Assembly (NCBI RefSeq): GCF_004138135.1
Contig: NZ_RYFD01000032.1
Span: 1 to 50,355 of the forward strand
Source: Candidatus Oscillochloris fontis
GTDB lineage: Bacteria > Chloroflexota > Chloroflexia > Chloroflexales > Chloroflexaceae
Reading direction: 5' to 3'
Length of the DNA: 50,355 nt
Position numbers and translations under genes: made by a program. Of this stretch, positions 1-8,382 are shown in pieces. The first letter of the stretch is position 1, and the number at the start of each line of letters is the position of its first letter. The notes under the pieces were generated by a model. The model saw only the letters and a list, made by a program, of their open reading frames with translations, was not told where the DNA came from and did no database searches.

Positions 1-84
1 CGCTACGGGCGACGCAAGGAGCATGATCTGGCACGAAAGACCGTCTTTATCCGTACATACGTACTGCGTAAGGTGAGGGTATAA
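1..84 (+). CDS. 3' end of an upstream gene (partial, product unknown)
   Basis: Frame 1 is open from the first base to a TAA at 82-84 and gives 27 residues, basic and ending RKVRV. The left part of the gene lies outside the window. The open frame, arginine/lysine-rich tail and normal spacing to the next gene suggest a real C-terminus, but 27 residues are too few to name a family. Confidence 0.4.
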   Translation, partial: RYGRRKEHDLARKTVFIRTYVLRKVRV

Positions 85-144
85 CATATACAAGGCAGCT
101 TTTTTATACGCTACAATTTTATATGCTACGATTCGAGGTGTACG

Positions 145-747
145 ATGATCACACTGATTGTGGGCCTACTTGGTCTGGTTGTATTTTTTCTTGCTACCAT
201 CGTATTCGGTCGTCGGCTTCGGCAACAACCAAGCAAGATAGCCGCCGAAGAGACCAGTCGTATCATGCATTTTCTTTTCTTTGCTGGGTTAGGTTTGCCC
301 TTTATGATTAGCATCTTCTACCCAGGCATTAACAAACTCGATTTTCTGGTTGGTTTCTCTCCGCTTCCAATGCGTCCACTCTTCATCTTGTTTGGGCTGA
401 TCATCGCCATTCCAGGGCTCTATTTTCTGAGTATCTCTAATCGTAAACTGCGTGCCCTTGGCAGCGGTGCCAATGCGTTTCGTCTGACTCAACGGGTCGT
501 CGTGCAAGATGTCTATCGTATGACCCGTAATCCCATGTCATTCGGCTACTATCTTTCTGCTCTGAGTCTCTCGTTGATTACCGGCTCAACTCTTTTGACC
601 CTCTATACCCTCTTTGGGATTATTCCCGTACACATCTTCTTCTTGAAATATTTTGAGGAATACGAACTCGAATTACGTCTTGGTGATTCGTATCGTACTT
701 ATAAAACGCAAGTACCATTCCTTCTTCCCTCGATTGGACGCCGTTAA
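145..747 (+). CDS. Isoprenylcysteine carboxyl methyltransferase-like integral membrane protein
   Basis: A 200-residue membrane protein with about four or five hydrophobic segments (near residues 2-22, 45-65, 84-102 and 135-170). The C-terminal half has the ICMT/phospholipid-methyltransferase pattern: a VYRMTRNPMSFGYY segment (family form RHPxYxG) and later EEYELELRLGDSYRTY followed by a Val-Pro-Phe ending. Proteins of this fold methylate a membrane-embedded substrate using S-adenosylmethionine; the substrate here cannot be read. The histidine usually found in RHP is Asn (TRNP), which also occurs in family members. The start ATG at 145 has GAGGTG 4-9 bases upstream. It stands alone, followed by the TnpB element. 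Confidence 0.65.
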   Translation: MITLIVGLLGLVVFFLATIVFGRRLRQQPSKIAAEETSRIMHFLFFAGLGLPFMISIFYPGINKLDFLVGFSPLPMRPLFILFGLIIAIPGLYFLSISNRKLRALGSGANAFRLTQRVVVQDVYRMTRNPMSFGYYLSALSLSLITGSTLLTLYTLFGIIPVHIFFLKYFEEYELELRLGDSYRTYKTQVPFLLPSIGRR

Positions 748-943
748 AAGTCAGGAAGAGCCTTGGAGGGATGCAGTCACTCTATTTGCCTCACACCTTC
801 CCTTAACAGGTATGCTATACTCATAGAGTGCTTGCCTTTAGGCGCGGAAACCCAGCAGCTTGAGCGCTGGAAGGAGCGCCCCGCTTGAGCGGCTTTAGTC
901 CGGACTTGTACGGACGTTCGGGTTGTGGTATCATAATCATATT

Positions 944-2056
944 ATGAGGCTCACGATACAACTGAAGTTGCAGCCCACCCCTGAGCAGGCCGACGCCCTT
1001 ACGCGCACGCTTGAGCGGGCGAATGAGGCATGTAACTACATCAGCCGCGTTGCCTGGGAGACGAAGACCTTTCGGCAGTTTGCGGTTCACAAGCTGGTCT
1101 ACCAGCCCGTGCGTGAGACGTTCGAGCTTGCAGCACAGTTGACGGTTCGCTGCATTGCGAAGGTCGCAGACGCCTATAAGCTCGACAAGAAGGTGATGCG
1201 GTCTTTTTCGTCGCACGGCGCAATTGCCTACGACGACCGCATCCTGTCGTTTGCCATGCCCAAAGCGGAAGTTTCGATCTGGACGTTGGACGGGCGGCAG
1301 GCAATCCCGTTCCTCTGTGGCGATAGGCAGCGCCAGTTGCTTGCCTCGCAGCGCGGTGAGACGGATCTGGCCCTGGTGAACGGTGAGTGGTACTTGTTCG
1401 CGGTATGCGAGGTTGAGACGCCCGATCCGCTTGACGTGGAAGGCGTGTTGGGGGTTGACCTGGGGGTGACGAACATCGCCGTGGATAGCGACGGCGAGAT
1501 CCACGCTGGTACGGGCATGAAGAACGTTCGCTACCGGCATCGGAGCCTGCGAACCAAGCTCCAGCGGAAGCGCACTCACGGGAGCCGCCGCCGCTTGCGG
1601 AAGCTCGCAGGCCAGGAACGAAGGTACGCCGCCTGGGTGAACCACAACCTCAGCAAGCGGATCGTGGCGAAGGCCGAACGCACGAAGCGGGCGATAGCGT
1701 TGGAAGACCTGACGCACATGCGCACGCGGGTCAGGGCTCGACGGTCGCAGCGCGCCACGCTCCATAGCTGGGCCTTTTTCCAGCTTCGCGCCTTTATCGT
1801 CTACAAGGCTGCTTTGTCGGGGGTGCCTGTCCATTTCGTAGACCCTCGGAATACCTCTCGTACCTGTCCCGCGTGCGGTTGTATTGACAAGGCCAACCGC
1901 AAAACCCAGGCTTCGTTTGTTTGCACATCCTGTGGCTTCGCTGGGCCAGCAGATGTGATCGCGGCTGGCAATATTGCTGGCCGGGTGGCTGTAAGCCCGC
2001 CATACTACCCGGTTGCCGACTCGTCGGTAGTGCAGGGTAAAGCCCAAGAGCTTTAG
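944..2056 (+). CDS. tnpB: RNA-guided endonuclease TnpB (IS605 OrfB family)
   Basis: A 370-residue TnpB. All RuvC acidic residues are visible: D172 in GVDLGVTNIAV, E254 in ALEDLTHM and D337 in GPADVIAAGNIA. A four-cysteine zinc finger lies between the last two (C308, C311, C327, C330). An arginine-rich helical region spans about 200-272. TnpB proteins are transposon-encoded nucleases guided by a reRNA/omegaRNA made from the element's right end, and they promote retention of the element. ATG 944 is chosen because MRLTIQLKLQPTPEQ is the usual N-terminus; an in-frame ATG at 923 adds seven unlikely residues. The intact catalytic set suggests an active or recently active nuclease. A long open frame on the opposite strand is a shadow. 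Confidence 0.9.
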   Translation: MRLTIQLKLQPTPEQADALTRTLERANEACNYISRVAWETKTFRQFAVHKLVYQPVRETFELAAQLTVRCIAKVADAYKLDKKVMRSFSSHGAIAYDDRILSFAMPKAEVSIWTLDGRQAIPFLCGDRQRQLLASQRGETDLALVNGEWYLFAVCEVETPDPLDVEGVLGVDLGVTNIAVDSDGEIHAGTGMKNVRYRHRSLRTKLQRKRTHGSRRRLRKLAGQERRYAAWVNHNLSKRIVAKAERTKRAIALEDLTHMRTRVRARRSQRATLHSWAFFQLRAFIVYKAALSGVPVHFVDPRNTSRTCPACGCIDKANRKTQASFVCTSCGFAGPADVIAAGNIAGRVAVSPPYYPVADSSVVQGKAQEL

Positions 2057-2070
2057 CCTTGGGTTGCTTA
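1990..2070 (+). ncRNA. Candidate reRNA/omegaRNA scaffold at the 3' end of tnpB
   Basis: The last ~70 bases of tnpB and the bases after it fold into two hairpins: ACTACC (2004-2009) with GGTAGT (2026-2031), containing an alternative CCGA/TCGG pairing, and CCCAAG (2043-2048) with CTTGGG (2058-2063). The tnpB stop TAG (2054-2056) lies in the loop of the second. This overlap of coding end and structured end is the usual layout of TnpB guide RNAs. The guide would be the bases downstream of about 2070. Inferred from position and pairing only. Confidence 0.45.
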
Positions 2071-2114
2071 CCAAACCAGCCACGAGTGGAATCCCTCCAC
2101 AGGAGTAGGGTGCT

Positions 2115-4172
2115 ATGAAGCGTGTTCTCAGTATCAGCCTAGGCTCATCAACACGAGATTATCGGTTTACCGCGACCATTCTCGGCCAGCGCATCGAAAT
2201 CCAGCGCATCGGTACCAATGGCGACAGCGCCCGTGCCGCTGAGCTTATCCGTGAGTATGACGGACGGGTTGATGTGATCGGGTTGGGGGGCTTAACCCCG
2301 ATCTTCCGGGTGGGTGCGGCACGCTATCCTCATCACGAGGCCATTCACATTGCCAGTCAGGCCCGCCGTACTCCCGTGGTGGATGGCGGGGTGATCAAGA
2401 GTACCCTGGAGCGCTGGTCTATCGCTCAGGCGGCTCGCCGTGCGCCCGATCTCTTCCGCTACAAGAAGATCTTGCTGACGAGTGGTATCGAGCGCTATCA
2501 GATGGCGGCGGCTTTGGCTCAATATGATGCCGAACTGCGCTTTGCAGATCCAATCATCCATAGTGGGCTGCGCTTCCTGCCGCTGCCGCGCAGTCTGGCT
2601 CAGCTTGAACTCTACGCAGCGACTACGCTCCCGATCACGGCGCTCTTACCCTACCGTATGATCCACCCGATTGCGCTCGGTCAGGAGGGCCACGATCCCC
2701 GCGCTGAGCGCGTCTTCAGTTGGGCGCATGTGATTGCGGGTGATTTCGCCTTTATCCGCCGCTTTGCACCCAAAGATCTCAAGGGCAAAGTGATTGTCAC
2801 CGATGATCCATCGCCCCAAGAGATTGAAGATCTGCGCCAACGCGGGGTGATGACGCTGGTGACGATGCACCCGCCCTTGACTGATGAGGGGAGTTGCCCG
2901 CGCCCGTTTGTCTCCAGTGATGTGTTGGAGGCGATTGTGGCCGCGATTCAGGAGACGGGACGCCAGCCCAATGAGGCTGAGGTGCTCGATTTTATTGCCG
3001 CTGCCCATTGGGGGCCAGCGGTGCAGGATCTCAATCCGCGCCCTAAGCCGAAGTTTGCGTTTGTGATCCACCCGCTGCGTACCGCCATGATCTCCAAGCA
3101 TCCCGCCTTCCGCTGGACACGCTACCTCCCACAACGTCTGGTTGAAGTGATAGCGGCTCAGATGCCGCCGATGTATCTTTCGCGCATCCGTGGTATTCGT
3201 TCTATGTCTACCGGTGAAGAGGCCGAGGGGATCTTGATGACTCTCGCCGCAACCCCGCGTGAGATGATGCGCCGCCCTCCCGATTTCACCTACCGCCGCC
3301 TTATTCGGGCTGCGCGGATGTCTGAGCGTATGGGTGCCCGCCTGATGGGGCTGGGTGCGTTTACCTCGGTGGTGGGTGATGCTGGGATTACGGTGGCCCA
3401 AAAGACCGAAATCGGGATCACATCGGGCAACTCGCTCACGGTCGCTGCAACGCTGGAAGCCGCGAAACAGGCGGTGACGTTGATGAAGGGCGGGCGGCCT
3501 GAGCATGTTCGGGCGGTGGTGATCGGGGCTACTGGTTCGATTGGCGCGGTCTGCGCACGTCTGTTGGCCCAGGCCGTCGGTGATGTGGTGCTGATTGCAC
3601 CGCGTGCTGAGCGCTTGCTGGCCCTCAAGCAACAGATCGAACAGGAGACGCCGGGTGCGCGGGTCACTGCGGCGACCAATCCCGATCCGTTTGTGAGTGA
3701 TGCGGATCTGATCATTACCACCACCAGCGCTCTCACCGGCAAGGTGATCAATGTTGACAAGCTGAAGCCCGGTGCGGTGGTGTGTGATGTCGCCCGGCCC
3801 CCTGATGTCAAGAAGGAAGACGCGGCGCGCCGTCCCGATGTGTTGATCATCGAGAGTGGCGAGATTGTCCTGCCGGGTGAACCCGACTTCGGGTTCGATA
3901 TTGACATGCCCCCCGGTACTGCCTATGCCTGCCTCTCGGAGACGGCGCTGCTGGCGATGGAGGGCTTGTTTGGTGATTACACCTTGGGCCGCAACATCGA
4001 ACTGGAGCGGGTCAAGGAGATGTACCGCCTCTGGCAGAAGCATGGTCTTCAGTTGGCGGGCCTGCGTTCATTTGGGGTCTATGTTACCGACGAGATGATC
4101 GCCGAGAAGCGACGCTTGGCTGAAGAGCGGCGCAAACGCTTGGGCTTATCCTCTGATTTTGTGGCCAAATAG
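2115..4172 (+). CDS. Long-chain acyl-[ACP] reductase-like protein with extra N-terminal domain
   Basis: 685 residues. The C-terminal half (about 325-680) matches the pattern of cyanobacterial acyl-ACP reductase (AAR, COG5322-type predicted dehydrogenase): LMGLGAFTSVV, then TSGNSLTVAAT, a nucleotide-binding IGATGSIGAVCARLL (470-484), a TAYACLSETALLAMEG segment whose C606 aligns with the AAR catalytic cysteine, and a late GRNIELERV. AAR reduces acyl-ACP to fatty aldehyde with NADPH. AAR is only about 340 residues; the first ~320 residues here are an additional domain I do not recognise. AGGAGT lies before the ATG. An alpha/beta hydrolase gene starts two bases after the stop, so the two are probably cotranscribed. 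A role in wax ester or aldehyde synthesis is inference. Confidence 0.7.
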   Translation: MKRVLSISLGSSTRDYRFTATILGQRIEIQRIGTNGDSARAAELIREYDGRVDVIGLGGLTPIFRVGAARYPHHEAIHIASQARRTPVVDGGVIKSTLERWSIAQAARRAPDLFRYKKILLTSGIERYQMAAALAQYDAELRFADPIIHSGLRFLPLPRSLAQLELYAATTLPITALLPYRMIHPIALGQEGHDPRAERVFSWAHVIAGDFAFIRRFAPKDLKGKVIVTDDPSPQEIEDLRQRGVMTLVTMHPPLTDEGSCPRPFVSSDVLEAIVAAIQETGRQPNEAEVLDFIAAAHWGPAVQDLNPRPKPKFAFVIHPLRTAMISKHPAFRWTRYLPQRLVEVIAAQMPPMYLSRIRGIRSMSTGEEAEGILMTLAATPREMMRRPPDFTYRRLIRAARMSERMGARLMGLGAFTSVVGDAGITVAQKTEIGITSGNSLTVAATLEAAKQAVTLMKGGRPEHVRAVVIGATGSIGAVCARLLAQAVGDVVLIAPRAERLLALKQQIEQETPGARVTAATNPDPFVSDADLIITTTSALTGKVINVDKLKPGAVVCDVARPPDVKKEDAARRPDVLIIESGEIVLPGEPDFGFDIDMPPGTAYACLSETALLAMEGLFGDYTLGRNIELERVKEMYRLWQKHGLQLAGLRSFGVYVTDEMIAEKRRLAEERRKRLGLSSDFVAK

Positions 4173-4173
4173 T

Positions 4174-4938
4174 ATGGATCTCGAACATAGTATTGCTCAC
4201 CCCGCCCAGCGCCGCTATGCTCGCCCGCTGCTGCTCATCCACGGGGCATGGCACGGGGCGTGGTGCTGGGAAGTGGCGCAGCCCGATTTGGCGGCGCGTG
4301 GTTTTGAGGTGCATGCGATCAGTCTGCGCGGCCACGGCAATAGCCCAAGCCCGGCCAACTTCCGCCGCAGCACGGTGGTGCAGTACGCCAGTGATGTGCG
4401 CGCCGCGATCCAGGCGGTCGGCGCACGCCCGATTGTGGTCGCCCACAGCCTGGGTGGCCTCCTGGTGCAACTGCTGATCACCGGTGTCCTCGGCCCAGTA
4501 CCCGACATTGCCGGGGCGATCATGCTCTGCACCTCCCCGGTCAGCCTGCGCGACTACTTCACCCCGCGCCAGTCGGAGGAGCCGATTTCGCTCTCCGAGA
4601 TGCTGCGTTTTGAACCCAAGGCGATGCGGGCGACCCTCTTCCGGCGCGATATCAGCGAGGCGGATCTGTTGCGCCATGTGGCACGTTTGGTGCCCGAACC
4701 GCCCATGATGACCATGAGTAGTATGTTCCTGCGCCCGCGCCCAGCCCGCTGCCGCACGCCGATGCTGGTGATTGGTGCCGAAAAGGACGCGGTCTATGGG
4801 CTGCCCACCCAGCGCTCAACCGCCGCCGCCTATCGCTGCGGGCTGGTCGTGGTGCCTGAGTCGGCGCACAATGTCATGCTCGATCCGGCGTGGCCAGTGG
4901 CCGCCGAGGCCATCGAGCGTTTTGCGGCTAGTCTCTAG
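4174..4938 (+). CDS. Alpha/beta hydrolase
   Basis: 254 residues with a complete hydrolase triad: nucleophile S92 in VAHSLGG, acid D205 in GAEKDAVYG and base H232 in SAHNVML. The oxyanion-loop HGAWHGAW lies at 23-30. The closest general pattern is the esterase/lysophospholipase branch (MhpC-like). The start ATG lies one base after the TAG of the acyl-ACP-reductase-like gene, so translation is probably coupled. Substrate unknown; the neighbour suggests an acyl ester or thioester. An upstream in-frame TTG overlapping the previous gene is less likely. Confidence 0.85.
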   Translation: MDLEHSIAHPAQRRYARPLLLIHGAWHGAWCWEVAQPDLAARGFEVHAISLRGHGNSPSPANFRRSTVVQYASDVRAAIQAVGARPIVVAHSLGGLLVQLLITGVLGPVPDIAGAIMLCTSPVSLRDYFTPRQSEEPISLSEMLRFEPKAMRATLFRRDISEADLLRHVARLVPEPPMMTMSSMFLRPRPARCRTPMLVIGAEKDAVYGLPTQRSTAAAYRCGLVVVPESAHNVMLDPAWPVAAEAIERFAASL

Positions 4939-4942
4939 TTCT

Positions 4943-5917
4943 ATGCCCAACAACACCAACGCTATCCAGGTTACCGATCTGTGCAAGGTCTACCGCGTGC
5001 CAGTGCGCGAGGCCGGGTTAACCGCCGCACTACGCAGTTTGGTACAGCGCCAGACTCGCGAAGTTGCGGCGGTGGCCGGGGTCAGTTTTGCGATTCAGCC
5101 AGGGGAGGTGGTGGGCTTCCTTGGCCCGAATGGGGCGGGTAAGACAACAACCCTGAAGATGCTCTCTGGCCTGCTCCAACCGAGTGGGGGCACGGTGCAG
5201 GTGTTGGGCTACACCCCGCAGCGCCGCGAGGCGGCTTTCTTACGCCAAATGACGCTGGTGATGGGGAACCGCAACCAGTTGCAGTGGGATCTGCCCGCGC
5301 TCGACTCGTTTGAGTTGCAGCGGGCGATCTATCGTCTGCCCGCCGATACCTACCGCCAAACCCGTGACGAGTTGATCGGCTTGATGGAGGTTGGTGATCT
5401 GGTGCATAAGCCGGTGCGCAACCTCTCGCTGGGCGAGCGCATGAAGATGGAGTTCATCGGCGCTCTGCTGCATCGGCCCCAGGTACTCTACCTGGACGAA
5501 CCCACCATCGGGCTTGATGTCACGATGCAGCGGCGCATCCGCAGCTTCATTGCCGAGTACAACCGTCGCTATGGGGCCACGGTCATGCTCACCAGCCACT
5601 ACATGGCCGATGTTGAAGCGCTCTGTCGGCGGGTGATAGTCATTCACCACGGCCATGTGCGCTACGACGGCGCGTTGAGTGGCCTTGTCGAGCGCTTCGC
5701 GGCCTACCGTCAGATCGGCATCTCGCTGGCGGAACCAACCGATCTGAGCGCCTATGGGCAGGTCGTGGCGAGTGATGGTGGCCGCACCACACTGCGCGTG
5801 CCCAAAGCCGATGCCGCCCGCATCACCGCCCGCATACTGGCCGATCTTCCGGTGCGCGATCTAACCATTGAAGAACCACCGATTGATGATGTGATCGAGC
5901 AGGTCTTTGCGACCTGA
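4943..5917 (+). CDS. ABC-2 type exporter ATP-binding protein
   Basis: 324 residues. Walker A GPNGAGKTT is at 61-69, the signature is a variant LSLGERMKME in place of LSGGQ, and Walker B is VLYLDEPTIGLD, followed by a TSHYMADVEALC switch region. The ~30-residue insertion before Walker A and the C-terminal extension resemble the ATPases paired with ABC2_membrane_6 (DUF990) permeases. It should energise export by the two permeases at 6600-8198. It starts four bases after the hydrolase stop with no clear ribosome site, so coupling is likely. The cargo is not readable. Confidence 0.88.
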   Translation: MPNNTNAIQVTDLCKVYRVPVREAGLTAALRSLVQRQTREVAAVAGVSFAIQPGEVVGFLGPNGAGKTTTLKMLSGLLQPSGGTVQVLGYTPQRREAAFLRQMTLVMGNRNQLQWDLPALDSFELQRAIYRLPADTYRQTRDELIGLMEVGDLVHKPVRNLSLGERMKMEFIGALLHRPQVLYLDEPTIGLDVTMQRRIRSFIAEYNRRYGATVMLTSHYMADVEALCRRVIVIHHGHVRYDGALSGLVERFAAYRQIGISLAEPTDLSAYGQVVASDGGRTTLRVPKADAARITARILADLPVRDLTIEEPPIDDVIEQVFAT

Positions 5918-5993
5918 TACTCCTGCAACAGCTTGCCCAAACCAGTGGTACAATAGGGCAAATTCCTATGTATGATATGAAGGAGTTGCGACG

Positions 5994-6518
5994 ATGGCCG
6001 TGATTATGGCGACATTTACCGACCAGCGCGACGCCAACCGCGCCGCAGCGGCCCTGCGCGAGAATGGGTTCACTGGGGCAAAAGTCGGGACGTCTGCTGG
6101 TGATGCGGGCGACCTGGTTGGCTTGGGGGCAACAGAGTATAGTTTCCGTAACATGATCATCATCGGCTCGGCACTTGCCGGAGCAGTTGCACTGGGTGCA
6201 TTCGGATTCTTGCTCGGTATGTTCTCAATGGATACCCCCGATGTACGCGGGATGGGCAACATCAATAGCATTGGTCCGGCACTCTCCGCGTTGTTCATGT
6301 TTACGGCTGGGTTGGCGGTCTTTGGTGGTATCTCCGGCTTTTTGGGTGGGGTTCTCGCTTCGATGGGAGCGGTTAAGTGGCTGCGCAATTCGCTCGCTAA
6401 TGGCGAAGCCCCCAAGCGCCCCATGGTGACGATTCCGGTCAGCAACAGTCGCGAAGAGGATATTGCTCACGAGGTGTTGCGGATTGTTGGCCCGCCTTTT
6501 GAGGTGGTTGTGCGCTGA
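5994..6518 (+). CDS. Small two-TM glycine-rich membrane protein (general-stress-protein-like N-terminus)
   Basis: 174 residues. The N-terminus (about 5-50: FTDQRDANRAAAALRENGF) is like the Ala/Gly-rich domain of general stress proteins that precedes a glycine-zipper membrane part. Two hydrophobic stretches follow (about 45-75 and 95-125), rich in Gly/Ala. A soluble C-terminal tail contains EEDIAHEVLRIVGPP. GAAGGAG lies ten bases before ATG 5994, and a TACAAT box at 5949-5954 could start its own transcript. It separates the exporter ATPase from its permeases. Function unknown. Confidence 0.6.
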   Translation: MAVIMATFTDQRDANRAAAALRENGFTGAKVGTSAGDAGDLVGLGATEYSFRNMIIIGSALAGAVALGAFGFLLGMFSMDTPDVRGMGNINSIGPALSALFMFTAGLAVFGGISGFLGGVLASMGAVKWLRNSLANGEAPKRPMVTIPVSNSREEDIAHEVLRIVGPPFEVVVR

Positions 6519-6599
6519 GTCGTATCGAATATGCTCGATCACTAGGGCCGGAGTTCTCGCTGTGGCGAGCGCTCTGGCCCTTGGTCATGGAGGCTGCCG

Positions 6600-7403
6600 A
6601 TGCGTCACCTCTTCGATTTTTACCGTACTACCATGAAGCTGGCCGTCATCACTCAGCTTCAGTACCGTACCGCCAACTATTTCTACATGATCGGGATGAT
6701 CGCCGAACCGATCATCTATTTGGTCGTGTGGAGTACCATTGCCCGTGCGCAGGGTGGTAGTGTAGGCGGCTATACGTCGGGGAGCTTCGCCGCCTACTAT
6801 ATTGTCTGGACTTTAGTGCGCAACATGAATATTGTCTTTACTCCCTATGGCTGGGAGTGGCGTATTCAGCATGGCGAACTCTCGGCGGCGCTGCTGCGGC
6901 CCATCCACCCCTTGCACCGCGACATTGCCTACTTTGCAGGCTGGAAGGTGGTGGTGATCATCCTCTGGTTGCCGTTGGCCGCCGCCCTCGCGTTGCTCTT
7001 TCGCCCCGAACTGCACCCGACATGGCCGGGCATCCTCACCTTTCTGCTGGCGATATGGGGCGCATACCTTATTCGTACCATGCTGCTCTGGTGCCTGGGG
7101 ATGCTCACCTTCTGGACGACCCGGGTGAGCGCGATCTACGAACTCTTCTTTGCGGTCGAACTACTCCTCTCTGGCCGTCTGGTGCCGATGGCGCTTCTGC
7201 CAAGTTGGGCGCAGCACCTTGCTCGCTACATGCCCTTCCAGTGGACCTTCGGGTTTCCGATTGAGGCGCTGGTTGGTCAGCTTACACCAGCGCAGCTCCT
7301 GATGGGCTTGGCGATGCAGATCCTCTGGATCGGGATTGGACTAGCCGGGGTGGGGGTGATCTGGCGGCAAGGGATGCGCGCCTTTACCGCTGTGGGCAAT
7401 TAG
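6600..7403 (+). CDS. ABC-2 type exporter permease (DUF990/ABC2_membrane_6 like), first subunit
   Basis: 267 residues with six predicted membrane segments. It contains the family-type WRIQHGELSAALLRPIHPL segment after the second helix, as in the permeases that work with the 4943-5917 ATPase. GGAGG precedes the ATG at 6600. The second permease starts nine bases after the stop, so the two form a heterodimeric membrane channel. The transported substrate is unknown; homologous systems have been linked to export of lipids, antibiotics or peptides. Confidence 0.8.
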   Translation: MRHLFDFYRTTMKLAVITQLQYRTANYFYMIGMIAEPIIYLVVWSTIARAQGGSVGGYTSGSFAAYYIVWTLVRNMNIVFTPYGWEWRIQHGELSAALLRPIHPLHRDIAYFAGWKVVVIILWLPLAAALALLFRPELHPTWPGILTFLLAIWGAYLIRTMLLWCLGMLTFWTTRVSAIYELFFAVELLLSGRLVPMALLPSWAQHLARYMPFQWTFGFPIEALVGQLTPAQLLMGLAMQILWIGIGLAGVGVIWRQGMRAFTAVGN

Positions 7404-7412
7404 GGGGCTGCG

Positions 7413-8198
7413 ATGAGACTCATTCGGCTCGCTTTCCACTTCTTCCGCATTGGGGCGCTGAATGAATTGCAATACCGGGTCAATTTCTTTGTCCAGTTGC
7501 TCCAATCGGCGGTGGCGCTGGCGGTGGGATTGATCGGCTTGGAGTTGGTCTTTAGCCATACCCAGGCATTGGCGGGTTGGAGCCAACCCGAACTGCTCGC
7601 GGTCATGGGGGTGCATATCCTGATGGGCGGCATCATTCAAGCCTTCATCCAGCCCAATATGTTGCGCCTCATGGAAGATATTCAGCAGGGTACGCTCGAT
7701 TTCGCACTGACGAAACCCGAAGATGCCCAAGTGCTCATCAGTGTGCGTGAGATCCGGATCTGGCAGTTGGTGAATGTGCTGATAGGGGTGCTGGTCTTGA
7801 TCAGTGCACTAATACAGATCGGTGGCCAGATTGATCTGTTTGCCGCCCTTGCGTTTGCGCTTGCCTTGGGGTTGGGCGGTATCATGCTCTATAGTTTTTG
7901 GCTGATCCTGACGAGTATCTCCTTCTGGGTGGTGCGTATGGATGAGATGGTCAACTTGTTCGAGGGCATCTATGCAGCGGGGCGCTGGCCGGTGGGGATC
8001 TATCCCGGCTGGTTGCGGGGCATCCTCACCTTCATTGTGCCGGTGGCCTTTGCGGTGACGATCCCCGCCGAGGCACTTACCTCCCGCCTCAACCCGATGA
8101 GCCTAGGACTCGCTGGCGGGGTGGCGGTAGCGATGTTGCTCGTGGCACGCCTTGTCTGGCAACGGGGTTTGCGTCAGTATGGTGGCGCTTCTGCATGA
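7413..8198 (+). CDS. ABC-2 type exporter permease (DUF990/ABC2_membrane_6 like), second subunit
   Basis: 261 residues with six membrane segments, similar in plan to its neighbour. The MEDIQQGTLDFALTKPED segment matches HGELSAALLRP in the first subunit, the cytoplasmic coupling region of this family. A run of GGGGG lies upstream of ATG 7413. Together with 4943-5917 and 6600-7403 it completes a three-gene exporter. Confidence 0.8.
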   Translation: MRLIRLAFHFFRIGALNELQYRVNFFVQLLQSAVALAVGLIGLELVFSHTQALAGWSQPELLAVMGVHILMGGIIQAFIQPNMLRLMEDIQQGTLDFALTKPEDAQVLISVREIRIWQLVNVLIGVLVLISALIQIGGQIDLFAALAFALALGLGGIMLYSFWLILTSISFWVVRMDEMVNLFEGIYAAGRWPVGIYPGWLRGILTFIVPVAFAVTIPAEALTSRLNPMSLGLAGGVAVAMLLVARLVWQRGLRQYGGASA

Positions 8199-8240
8199 TG
8201 CTCCTGAAATTGGAGCTTGGGAAACATGGACGCGATGGGT

Positions 8241-8260
8241 GGGCGATGCTTCGCCTCTAC
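8241..8260. repeat. GGGCGATGCTTCGCC short palindromic repeat
   Basis: One degenerate copy of the GGGCGAAGCATCGCCC family found throughout the window, lying just after the exporter operon, where it could form a terminator or mRNA-stabilising hairpin. Confidence 0.6.
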
Positions 8261-8272
8261 TCAATTTGCCTC

Positions 8273-8300
8273 TTGACAAACGACAAAGGTGCGTTATAGT
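8273..8300 (+). promoter_or_regulatory. Sigma-70 type promoter for the 8383 gene
   Basis: A consensus TTGACA (8273-8278) is followed after 16 bases by TATAGT (8295-8300). The predicted start would give a leader of about 75 bases before ATG 8383. It is one of the best promoter matches in the window. Confidence 0.7.
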
Positions 8301-8382
8301 AGAATACAAGAACTCATGTTCGTTCATTGGGCACAAATACGAGTGGGTAGAGTACTAAACATAAACACGAATGAGGGCGACG

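Larger units (their letters stand above)
830..2070 (+). mobile_element. IS605-superfamily TnpB-only element (IS1341-like), no TnpA
   Basis: A single tnpB gene is flanked by short hairpins typical of IS200/IS605 ends. On the left are CCAGC/GCTGG (862-880), CCGCT/AGCGG (881-892) and GTCCG/CGGAC (898-915). On the right are ACTACC/GGTAGT (2004-2031) and CCCAAG/CTTGGG (2043-2063). No Y1 transposase tnpA is present, so movement would need help in trans. Exact ends are uncertain because this superfamily makes no target duplication. It sits between the ICMT-like gene and the acyl-ACP-reductase-like gene without breaking either. Confidence 0.6.

Noticed and set aside
821-2083. 420-codon open frame antisense to tnpB
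   Set aside because: It is a GC-driven shadow of the TnpB gene: no known domains, no ribosome site, and the plus-strand frame has full catalytic motifs.
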